Assembly (NCBI GenBank): GCA_003667245.1 | Contig: RCNN01000139.1 | Coordinates: 1 to 63,883 of the forward strand | Direction of reading: 5' to 3' | DNA length: 63,883 bases | Origin: Heterostelium multicystogenum | Taxonomy: Eukaryota; Evosea; Eumycetozoa; Acytosteliales; Acytosteliaceae | In this document: one piece after another, positions 48,835-59,470 of the stretch | Layout: every line of letters begins with the position of its first letter | How positions within the stretch are numbered: the first letter of the stretch is position 1 | Position numbers and translations under genes: made by a program | Notes under the pieces: generated by a model | Database searches by the model: none | What the model was told of the DNA's origin: nothing | Seen by the model: the letters and a program-made list of their open reading frames with translations, nothing else

Positions 48835-51002
48835 ATGCATGATTTAAGCAATAGATTACAGGAACTACATAAAATAGTTGCTGAATGGAACAATTCTAAA
48901 GAACATGTACTACTACTCAATGATAAAACAATAAAGCAACTAGATTTAATATCACAACTATTAAATGATATCTATAATGTTTGTTTGAATTCACTACTGA
49001 ATTAGATACTATTTGGAGTTACACTTTAGCTAACAGACTACATCTTCTAGAGCATTAAGCCACTGAGTATTATTGATATTATAAACAATTATAAAAGTTT
49101 AGGTGTACTCTTGACGAATCTATCATGCTTGCCTATAACATCAATTGGCTTAGCGACATGTCAGCAATCACTGGATAACAGTAACCTGCATCATAATATT
49201 TCAAAGCAGACTTTGGACTTGATCCTCTTGCTACTTGAGAAATCTCACCAACTTGCAACAACAACGAACGACAATCACGTTACTGATGATCTAACAACTA
49301 TTAATAAGTATAAATCATCTTGTCAGACTCGATGTTGGATAGCTTGATTGACTCATTGCTTTCCTCCCATCTACAGAGTTAAAGCTGTGATAACAAAACT
49401 ACTCCATTTTCGAGTATACCAAAGCAACAGCAAACTACAATCAAATGTCAGTGTTCATTCTGAGGTTGAGTCAATGCATCAGTTCATCAACGACTTGGGT
49501 ATATCAAAATCAGATGTACAAAGAGAGTCGATTAAGATTATACGCGAAGAGCTTTACAATCAGCTCGCCTATCAAAACAACCAACTATCCACCACAAATA
49601 GCAATGTCTATGTCGTCGACTTGATCAACAAGATCAATATCTTCGAAGAAGCAAACAATACTTCTGATACTTCTATTTCACTTGCTCTGCTCAACATGTT
49701 ATTGTCTCAAAGAACCAATACAAATAATGCCTCACAACTCCAACCAATAGAGATGACGATACTCAATGTATATCTTTCAAAGAATCAACCAAGATTCAAC
49801 ATCGCAATATGGTGTCGCTATCCTACATTTCTATTTAAAGAGATTGTTCGGGTATTTAGGATATATTATGGTGCGGCCAATAGCGGCATGAATGAAATAC
49901 TCAAACTCGGTATCATTGATTGCCTTATTGGACACCCATATCTCTTTACTTTGACCATGGAGTTTCTAGTACAGCTGTGGGTAGAGACACAATCCTTTCA
50001 AGCACTTGACTTCATTGGACGTATCAACATGTTGTTCATTTCCCAAAGACTGTCTTTGAACAATAACTATCTTCCCTTTCACAAAGTATGCTAAATAAGT
50101 TTAAACTTAACCAAACTACAGCTTTTCAAACTAACACTTTGTAGTATTATTCACATAGCCTGAGAGAATTAATTACTATATACCAAGGAATGAATCAATC
50201 TAATTTCAATTCTTTAGAATTTAGTGGATTCCTTTGTAAATTAAATGATGTGAGGCAATCGATACTTAATAGCACCGGGCTTTCCGAATGCAAGACGGAC
50301 ATAATGAAATCTATTTGGCTGCTAAATATCCAATTCATTCGATATTTGTATCTAGCAGTTCAAATCTTTGGTAATAACCAATACTAATGATGTAGGTATT
50401 CGGAGTTTTCATTGAATAATCCTCAATAATGTATTTAACATCAATCGAACCATAGTTAAAGAAAGTAGATTGCCTCAATTTATTGAACTATATAGCTTGG
50501 CTGAGATTCCCTTGTATAAATACAGACAGAGAGAGAGGCTACAAACTATATTTAGAACAACTAAGCCTACTGTTTGATAAAATACAATCGGAGCAATCTA
50601 AAGGTAAACAATGGATGATAGATGAGATTATGACAAGTGATTATTTATTAATTATTTATTAATATAATCAATAGATCAAGAAATAGTTGACGCACTATTG
50701 AGTTTCAATTATGAAACAAAAGACTTTGATCTTTTCTATTTAATAACTTGCTATATCTTATCCTATAGGCAAGATAAGAAACTAAATGTATGTATAGAAA
50801 AGGAACAATGATGTACAGGAGGATGGCTTGACATGTTCGCTAACTCGATCTTTCCAATTAGTCATTGGTGTTTACTCGATTAGTAACTTCTCGGTTCAAT
50901 CTATTCCTCCAATCGGCCATCGATTTCCATCAAGTGAATAGCGGTAGTTGTACCATTACCAACTTTGGAAACAAGTTCAACTTTAATTTTACTGCTGAAT
51001 AA
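48835..51002 (+). CDS. large helical protein of unknown family, frame broken
   Basis: Start MHDLSNRLQELHKIVAEWNN at 48835, then slips near 48985 and 49055 into LSIIDIINNYKSLGVLLTNL and QTLDLILLLLEKSHQL. The main body (49370-50090) reads LKAVITKLLHFRVYQ, LISLALLNMLLS-type helices, FNIAIWCRYPTFLFKEIV, GMNEILKLGIIDCLIGHPYL and LVQLWVETQSFQALDFIGRI. Further pieces lie at 50150-50384, 50455-50602 and 50672-50790, and a last exon ends NKFNFNFTAE with TAA at 51000-51002. About 680 residues in total, mostly amphipathic helices without a named motif. It could be a scaffold of a conserved complex that has diverged. At least four frame slips. Its stop lies one base from the stop of the opposite gene. 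Confidence 0.6.
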
Positions 51003-51003
51003 A

Positions 51004-51697
51004 TTAAATGTGTGATTGACTGTATATATTGAATGATCGATTGTTTCCAGCATCCACTCTTCTCATATCCTGAGACATTCTAAATGGAACATTATTCTGG
51101 AACTCTCTGTTGAATGACTCTCCCTCTTCAAGTGGCAAATTACAGACTGTCTCTGATGAACCTACAAGACCCTCATTGTTGATTTCCTTTTGAAGCAATC
51201 TTGATTTATCGCCCATTCCTCTGAAGATCGACATCTTTTCAGTTTGGTTTGCTCCATCTATTTCGTGCTCGTGTTGCTCCACAAAATCACCATTGATTTG
51301 GGTTTGTGATGATCTGAACTTCATAACGGGGGAAGTGGTAGAGGATGAATCGCCATTTGATCCTCCATAGGATACCGATGATGAAGATGAACTAAAAAAA
51401 TAATTTCCTTGCTGATTTAAACTGCCATTTGAAGAAGTTGATGAAAAAACTACTGCTCATAAAAGTATATCCTCCATTTCCACTATTACTTAAATTAAAC
51501 TGTCCATTATTATTAATAATACTATTACTGTTGCTATTGCTATTAATATTATTATTTTCTGAGTATTGAGAAATTTCGTAATTCTCTTGGTCATCTTCAT
51601 CACTATCTGTTATTTCTCTAATTTGATTTCTAATTTGGCCATTATTATTATTGTTATTGTTACTATTAATATTATTGTTAAAATTTATAGTATTAAA

Positions 51698-51736
<39 letters not shown>

Positions 51737-52012
51737 GTTCATATTCATCATATTCATGTTCATATTATTTAATCCATTGCTGTAGTTGAAATTGTTGATG
51801 TTGTTCATGCTCATGTTCATATTCATGTTCATGTTCATGTTCATATTCATATTCATATTATTCATATTCATGTTCATAAAGTTGTTATTGGGCATTTGAC
51901 ATTGATAAATAATGTTCATTTGATTCATCATTTGGTTGAAGGAGTTGTGCATATCATTTTGATGCTGCTGGATCGATCTGTAGTAATCCTGGCTATTGGA
52001 TTGGTGCATCAT
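51004..52012 (-). CDS. Asn/Met-rich low-complexity protein, unknown
   Basis: Begins MMHQSNSQDYYRSIQQHQND at 52012. A striking Met-Asn alternation (about 15 NM pairs, 51880-51770) and a poly-Asn run of 12 follow, then RNQIREITDSDEDDQENYE, more Asn/Ser, and GGYTFMSS. After one slip near 51425 comes SSSVSYGGSNGDSSSTTSP and a less biased C-terminus (MKFRSSQTQINGDFVEQHEH, PFRMSQDMRRVDAGN) to TAA at 51004. About 335 residues, no known domain. Prion-like composition suggests regulatory or RNA-related function, but this is only composition. Confidence 0.7.
51770..51885 (-). repeat. Met-Asn coding repeat (ATGAAC/ATGAAT)
   Basis: A hexanucleotide repeat, ATGAAC or ATGAAT on the minus strand, gives alternating Met and Asn. 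Synonymous AAC/AAT changes interrupt the array, so it is not a freshly expanded pure repeat. It sits beside an AAT repeat (about 51695-51735) that encodes poly-Asn. Confidence 0.8.
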
Positions 52013-55000
52013 GACAAAAATAGAATTTCAACTAAAGTTGAAATGAAATTGCTTAGGTTGATTGGTTGGTTGGTGAATTGTTAATGTATTATTGAAGAGA
52101 TAATAAGACTTGTTGACCACTAAACTATCTTTTTAAACTTATATATAAAAATAAATTAAATGTTTCCAAATCGTTTTTTAAATAACAATTGGATTAACTT
52201 GAATATTTAATTTAAATAATCTGGTATTCTATTCAACTATTTTAATTTTAAAATAATGACTATTATTACTATTTCTGTTTGTGATAGTTATTGTGATGAT
52301 GATGATGCTGTTGTTGTTGTTATTTATAATTGTATTTTATTGGTTACTTTTTTTGAAATCTAATATATGATTATTATAATTTACTAATTAAGAAGCAGTA
52401 GTTGATAATATGATAACAGAGTTAGAATGAGAAATATAAATATATATATTTCACTACTCCAAATATAGCCAATACAATTGGATTGATCGTGTATTGCCAA
52501 AATATTTAATAGTAAAACAAATTATAATAATGAGTTTATTATTTCTTTTGTATAACTTCCAAAACCACCTTTTTACAAATATCGATGAGTGTAAAGGGTG
52601 TTCTTTATTTAAAATATCAATAAATAATAACAATAATAATATTACTACTGTGTGTGTGTGCGTGTGTGTCTGTGTGTTGTGTGCTGGTGGGTGTTCTATT
52701 CAATTCTATTCTTTCTATTCTATTGTCAATTTGTGTGTGAGGGGCTAACTAAACTAGGGTGGAGATTGTTGGCACTTGATTCTGCTCCTCCTATTGCTAA
52801 CAATTAATAATATATATACAGGTATATCTTCAAATGTACAACTATTGTTTTTAACAATTCTATTCTATTTTAAAAATAACTATGCTTTTAGACATTAACA
52901 CTCTTTTAATGAATAAACAACAAAAGGGTCCCAGAGTTCAGTTGTGATGAATGTTTACCGCTCAACAAAAGTTTTGCGACAAGCCACTGGAGGGGTAGTG
53001 TGTTAAGATGAAACAACAACAATACAAAATAGTTTCAAATAATTAAAAAAATAGTTTTATTTTTATTCAATTTTTTGGTTTGTGTTTTTGTTGTGCGATA
53101 AAACATACATTATAATTTATCATTCGAATATTCATTGGATGTAGTTCTCAATTGTCTTGATTTTGTTGAATTTTTTGTATAATTTTTTTAGACCATGTTT
53201 TGTTTTTTTTTTTGTTTTTTTTTTTTTGTTTTTTTTAATATTTTGCCTATCCAAAAACAACAATTTTTTGCACCACAAAACTGAAGTTGCAAAACTGACC
53301 AACGAACCCAAAAATAAATAAAAAAATATTTGATAGCATGATCTGTGAAACCCAGGTACACTATGCTGCAAAAATAATTTGAGTATCGGGTGTCAGACGA
53401 TTTTATTAATTAATTATTTTTAAAAATTAATTTTATATTTTATGCTCAAATCTGATGATTCGATATGTATTCAAAACCACCCAACGACCAACAGCATCTC
53501 CCATTTGTAAATTCAAAATTCCCTGTAAAGTAATAACACAACTTTACAGTATTTGGCAAACACCTGTAATATCATAGCAACAAAAACTAATAACATCATC
53601 AGAAATTAGATATTAGATTTTAGCATAAGCAGCAATAAACACATTCTTAAGAATATTAATAACATTCGATTTCTATCATAGATAATCAAATTGAATACAA
53701 TATTAATCTAAATAGAATCACTTGTATTATAATTATCGAATTGCACTCAAATCTATTTATATAGTTTTACATTCATTTGCTAACTTCAAATTCAGTAGCT
53801 TCAGAAATTAATTAATTTCTAAAAGGTAAATATTAATTAATTAATAATAATAATTATAATCATATTTTAGAATGAATAATCTTGGAAGTAAGCAAAACAA
53901 CAACTATTTCATAAAGTTATTATCTTTCAAGAAAAACACAAAAAAAGGCGGCAATGAAATGTAGATTATAATTTGTAGATGCATATTCACTACAATTAAT
54001 ATTGGCAAATATTTGTAATTGACAACACAAACATTTTGCCATCATTATATCCTAATGAAATCCAAAAGTCATGATCATGGATGTATTTGGTAGATTATGT
54101 TGTAATTAGAAATATAACAATGTTGTTGTTTGTAATACATTGCTCACTATTATTATTTAAAGAGATCTATTAGTATTAAATACACACCCCACACCTTTTC
54201 TTTACATATGTTTTAATATTATAACTATTATTATACTATTATTACACCTCAGTTACAGACACAAAAACAGAGAGACACATTAAAATAGACATATTTAATT
54301 ACATCTCCAATCTATCTACTATACTCAGTCACTTTGGCGGGAATTGGTGCTGGAGTGTTCACTTTACACCATACCAACACCACACACACACACAGAGACA
54401 ACACACACCTACTCACATTACACTCATACCCTACAAAACATTCGAATATTCTCATTCTCTTTTAAGAGTCACTGGTGGTGAGGTATACATGATAAATATT
54501 TGTATTTCTACACTTTTATCATATGCCTAATAAGTCTATTATTATTGTCAACATATGGTGTTATAAATAATAATAATAATAATAGTAATTATTTGTTAGT
54601 TTGTGCTTCATATGTATAATTATTACACCGCCATATTGAGGTTGGGTAAGCTAGCCTTTGGGTGCATACGGAACAGAATGAAGTAAACTTTTTGAAATTA
54701 AGACATGTGGAAATAATTAGATTAAAAGGAAAGGAACATCAACAATAATCTTCCAAAAGCAAAACATTGAGTAGCACAAATAAATAAACAACAACCAACA
54801 ACATTGCATTGTTATAATAACCAATAACAAATAGTAACAACAATATATATATTATTATAACTATTTATTTCTATTCATTCATTCGTTCAATCTATTTTAT
54901 CAAATAAATAGAGTTCATTTCATTCTTTATTCATTCATTATTAAAATCTATACCTCCTCGTTAAATCTACATTAAACGACGGTATGTATCATGTCACTAT

Positions 55001-57161
55001 ATGATAGATTCATTCATTTATTCATCTATTCGATAATCATATTTCAATATTGTGTTTTAATTGCATATTTTACATATATAAATCATTTTTTCATCTTATC
55101 ACAATCTTATTTATTGTAAAAATAATAGTATTGGCATCCTTAATATTGTGGTTGTTCATAACAAATCTTATGTTGTTGGTTGTTGTTTGTTGGAAGTGGT
55201 GGAGAAAGTGTTTATTAAAGGTTTTATTGATGTGTGAACAATAAATTAAATTAATAAAAAATTGACTATTAAGAAGATGTGTTGGGGTATTCTGTTAATT
55301 CTTCAAAGTTGTCCTGTTCCATTCCTTCTGTCTTTTATTCAACTAAAAACAAAACATCATAATCATTATATATCATCAGCAGCATGCAACACATTATAAA
55401 AATTAAATATTAATATTATTAAATCATGAGATGTGTTTGGTTTCTCCCTTTTTGGTTTGATGAATTAATAACATTAATAATTACTTACTGAATGGACGGT
55501 GTGTGTGTGTGTTGTGTGTATTGTGGTGTAAGATTTGGTGTGTAGATTTGCTACCAAAATCATTATAAAGAACTGAAAAGCACCGGCATTATTTGGAAAA
55601 AAGCGATGATTATATTATCACAGTGTGATTCGTTATCCATCTATTCTCATTCACATTCTCATACTTGTGAAACATCAGAACAAGCAAAAAACAAACAAAA
55701 CAATCGATTAGCATCATCGATGCTTTAATTTAGGATAGGAATATGGCTGATGTAGTTGCACCAATTTTGCATACAGCCATAAACAAAACATCAATTAAAA
55801 AACCAATTAACATTTAACAAACAATTAAAAAACATACCAGAAAGCAATTAGTCGTTTAGATTCATAAATATTATTAATATACAATAATCGAATTAAAAAT
55901 ATCATAATCATAAAATCATTCATAATTATCATAACTGTAATAATAATAATCAATACACTTTTACAATAAAATAATATTTTTTAAATATAATATTACAAGA
56001 TTAAACAAGAATCAGAACAATAGTAATAATAATAATAATCAATCTTATTCATAATCATAATTAATCAATATATCATTAGCATATCATATCACTCTATATC
56101 GTCATCTGCAGCAACATCGACCACACCGTCTTTAATTTCCATTTAAAGATATTTTAGTAATACAACACTCAGCCAACGCACCACCTCGCTTCCTACAACC
56201 ATATACAAAAAGGATTAGAACCGACTTCAAGAGTACTACACATTGTCTCTTTGATTTCCTTTTTTCGATTTATTTTTATCTACCACCGACCAGACCAACC
56301 TATCAGCCAGTTCTACTACTACCATTTTATTATTTTATTATTTTTATAAATTGAAATAATAGTAAACAGAGCCTACACTATAATTTATAAATTAAATATA
56401 AATAGATACCATTTCCAGTTTTTTTTTTCAAAACATTTAAATCAAAACCAAATCCAAACAACAATCAATCACCAGTTTGTTTTTAATATATATCAAATTT
56501 TCATTGCAGGACAACCAAATTTAGATCATCTAAAAACAACATACTATAAAATCAAAATACAATTCAAACAATAATTATTCAGAGATACAATTAACTGTTA
56601 CACCACACCCTAACAACTGTTTTCCTTTTTCACGTCAATAAGTTCTTTTCTGTGTTTGTACTTTTTTTGCATTGGTGTTATTGTAGAAATTGTGTTTGTT
56701 ATTGTACACACAAAACACAATAATTTACACAGTTTTAATAAGTCGTATCTATCGTCTTCCAATCCCTGAAAACCAATCCAAACAACCAACCTATCTTTTC
56801 AACCAACTTATATATAATTTAAGTTTATTCATTTCATTATCAATTCACTTTATTTAAATTCATTGCTACATTGCCTTTTTTAATATTCTAATAATAACTA
56901 AAATACCAATTTAGTTTTTTTAAAATAATAATAATAATTTCAGTAATATTAAACTATATATTAACATTTTTCTTTTCTTTATAATTTCTTATATATATTA
57001 TCAATCAATTTTAATTAAATACCATCTAATTAGCATATCTATATATTAATTTATTTATTATATATTATTAATCATATTTCACATCATTTTTTTCTTCACA
57101 CTAAACTCCTTCCTTAGTATTTTACTACTTTTTAAATTAATAATTACAAAAACTTTACAAA
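52013..57161. other. 5.1 kb region without a recognisable gene
   Basis: The longest gene-free stretch of the window. It holds TG repeats (52649-52690), T/G tracts (53205-53240), CA repeats (54380-54412), a second TG repeat (55500-55520), AT-rich runs, an E2F-like site (54333-54343) and two higher-GC patches (52925-53005, 54630-54700). From about 56080 to the kinase start the plus strand is C/A-rich, as in a long 5' leader. A 24-codon frame at 55743 starts MADVVAPIL but goes nowhere. Confidence 0.5.
54333..54343 (+). promoter_or_regulatory. E2F/DP consensus-like site
   Basis: TTTGGCGGGAA stands out in DNA that is otherwise nearly free of G+C runs and matches the classical E2F/DP consensus (TTTSSCGC and its variants). 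It lies 2.8 kb upstream of the AGC kinase gene and 2.3 kb upstream of the Asn/Met-rich gene. One copy; function is inference. Confidence 0.35.
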
Positions 57162-58431
57162 ATGGAGCCAATTTCCATTACATCACTGGAGAATAGATTA
57201 AATAGACCAACCGAGCCTGAAGAGGCAGATTTCAATTATAAACTAGATGAATCTAGTAACATTGATATAAAATCATTTGAAATACTATCGACCATTGGTA
57301 ATGGCTCATATGGCGAAGTTTTCATTGTCAAACAAAAAGATACAGAAAATGTTTATGCACTAAAGAAGATTCCATATCATGATGTATTTGATTCTGAACT
57401 AGTTGTAAGTACCAATATATAGAAAATTATGATTGCCAATCCTAATCATCAAACTAGGTTAAAAGAGCCAAAAGAGAAAGAGATGCCATGATTGCATGTA
57501 ATGTTAAAGGAAACAATAGAGGTCCAAAATTACACTATGCATTCATCGATAAAGAGGAACATGCTTTCAATTTGGTGATGGAGTACCTTCCAGGTGGAGA
57601 TTTTAACAGTTATTGTTACAAAAGGTATTGTGATAATAACCCATTCACAACACAAGAAATTCAATTTTATATGGCCGAGTTGGTTGTTTGCATCGAGCAA
57701 TTCCACAATATGGGTTGGCTACATCGTGATGTCAAACCAGAGAATCTGATGATCAATCGTGAGGGACATTTGGTTCTTGGTGACTATGGTAGCTCCAAAC
57801 AAATTATGAATACCAACTCTGCAGATAAAGTATTTGGAAATACTCCACCAAATTTCACATCTTTCTTGAGAAACCCAAGCTGTGTAAGTTATTCTTTTAT
57901 TCAAAATCCACACAAGATGTTCAACATAATATTAATTTTAATCAATTAAATTTAGTCATACACATCATATGTTGGAACACCACAGTATATGGCAGTTGAA
58001 GTTGTTCAAGGAATTATTTATTCTAAACTTTGTGACTACTGGTCACTTGGTGCTATTTTATTCGAATTAATCACTGGTCAAGGACTTTTTGTTGAATCAC
58101 CCGACACCACCGAACAAAAAATAAGAGAAAACATTGGAAATTGGAGAGGTTTATTGAACACTGCAATTTCAAAGAATCAACCAATTCCAAAGGTAGCAGA
58201 ATCTTTAATTAGAGAGTAAGTTTGTTACTTTTCCATCATTTAATTATAAACTAACCTATTTGTAATTAAAGTCTTATTGCACCAGAGAGAAAACGTTTGG
58301 ATGCCAATGCAATTAAGAAGCACCCATTTTTTGAAGGTATAGATTGGTTATCTATCTCATCATGTAAATCTACTCCACCATATGTACCAAATATTTCTCA
58401 TCCAGCTGATACCTCCCATTTTGGTCAATAA
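57162..58431 (+). CDS. AGC-family serine/threonine kinase (NDR/DMPK-like), DYG variant
   Basis: Four exons join cleanly: 57162-57404, 57458-57883, 57956-58215, 58272-58431. Landmarks: IGNGSYGEVFIVKQ (Gly loop), YALKKIP (Lys), LVMEYLPGGDFNSY, NMGWLHRDVKPENLMI (catalytic loop complete), LVLGDYGSSKQI (DYG instead of DFG), a roughly 35-residue insert, YVGTPQYMAVEVV (AVE instead of APE), CDYWSLGAILFELITG and RKRLDANAIKKHPFFEGIDW. MEYLPGGD, the long activation segment and a short C-terminal tail fit AGC kinases of the NDR/DMPK type. Asp is retained in DYG, so it is probably active. About 362 residues with no hydrophobic motif at the C-terminus. Intact. It has the longest upstream region in the window. 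Confidence 0.93.
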
Positions 58432-58611
58432 ATAAATCATCTTATTTATCAATCCTGATACGACATCCCCATTAAAAACTACATTTTTGAAAAAGTTAAC
58501 ATGTTTCAAAAAAATACAAAAATAAAAACATTTATAAATAGAAATAATATTACAGATAATTTAAATATTTATTTGATTTCATATTACAATTAATTGGGTT
58601 TGTTATTATTA

Positions 58612-58866
58612 TTATTGAAATAATATTATTGGTACTGATGTATGTCTTCTTTGTTTAATATCAGTTGGTGGCTTCTTCTTTGGGGCACCGGGACAGATTG
58701 GCACTTTTTGTTCCATTATTGGTGTAGATGGTCTCTCTACTAAACAAATACTATCAACATTGTTATAAGTATTTGTAAATAATATCTCTTGTAAGTTATA
58801 CATCTCTGTGTCAACAATATTCGACATATTTGGCTCATTGCTGGAAAATATTGGAACTGGTAGCAT
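58612..58866 (-). CDS. small protein with SIAMESE-RELATED (SIM/SMR)-like CDK-inhibitor motif
   Basis: 84 residues, single exon, start MLPVPIFSSNEPNMSNIVD. The middle contains RPSTPIMEQKVPICPGAPKK followed by KPP. Plant SIM/SMR cyclin-dependent kinase inhibitors share a motif of the form TPTS..HKIP....CPPAPRKP. The order here (S/T-P-x-x-x-x-K-x-P, a gap, then C-P-x-A-P-K-K-x-P) matches closely. The C-terminus is basic (KQRRHTSVP). Seen: the motif. Known: the plant family inhibits CDK-cyclin complexes. Inferred: same role here. It is convergent with the AGC kinase gene (180 bases between stops) and has an E2F-like site 459 bases upstream of its start. Confidence 0.6.
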   Translation of the reverse strand: MLPVPIFSSNEPNMSNIVDTEMYNLQEILFTNTYNNVDSICLVERPSTPIMEQKVPICPGAPKKKPPTDIKQRRHTSVPIILFQ

Positions 58867-59470
58867 TGTTATTATGGTCTTGTTTTGAGGTAAGATTTAC
58901 TTATTTAAGATAGAATAACTGTTGTAATATCTTTTTGTTGATAGAGATAACTGAGGATTATTTATCTGAATATAAAGTTGTGTTGCAAGTGAAATGAATA
59001 AAAGACGCTATGATGTCCATTTTAATAGTAATGTGTTTAGTCATCCTCAATTAACTATTGAAGGCTTGTCTATTATTAATTAAAATAATTATTATTATTG
59101 ATTGTCAATTAGTTTGGTCGATCAGTTTAGTCAATCATGTATTTGCAAGTTTTAAATATTTGTGAAGTTAGAATGAAAATGAAGTCCTTTCATGATTTTT
59201 GGCAAGTGGGGTTTGATTGACAGTTTCAAATATTTTTTTTATGAGTTTAGACTGTTTAAATTAGTTCAATTCTCATATTAATTTATATGGGAAAATTGAA
59301 CTTTTTTTGGTTCAATTTTTTCAATTTTGGCGCCTTTTTTAATTTTAATTTTTAATAAATAATATAGTCAATAAAGTTAATTTTAATAATTAGAATTTTC
59401 GGTTTCAATGTTTGAATTTGTTGTTGGTTTTAAAATTGTTTATAAATATAATTAAATGATTTATTGTTGT
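58867..59470. promoter_or_regulatory. promoter side of the SMR-like gene
   Basis: 604 bases between the SMR-like start and the end of the TLDc gene. AT-rich, with T-tracts near 59220-59320 and one GC-rich palindromic site (next entry). No gene seen. Confidence 0.45.
59325..59334. promoter_or_regulatory. E2F-like element TTTTGGCGCC
   Basis: Contains TTTGGCGC, a perfect match to TTTSSCGC, with palindromic GGCGCC, in DNA of very low GC. Located upstream of the SMR-like CDK inhibitor gene, which would be a sensible E2F/Rb target. Functional only by inference. Confidence 0.4.

Noticed and set aside
52494..52748. 84-codon frame with Cys-Val repeats
   Set aside because: The CVCVCV part is just a TG microsatellite.
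2900..53240. T-tracts with spaced G (2910, 7330, 29960, 30720, 33835, 53205) as a transposon or CRISPR-like repeat
   Set aside because: No constant unit or spacing; common promoter and intron composition in dictyostelids.
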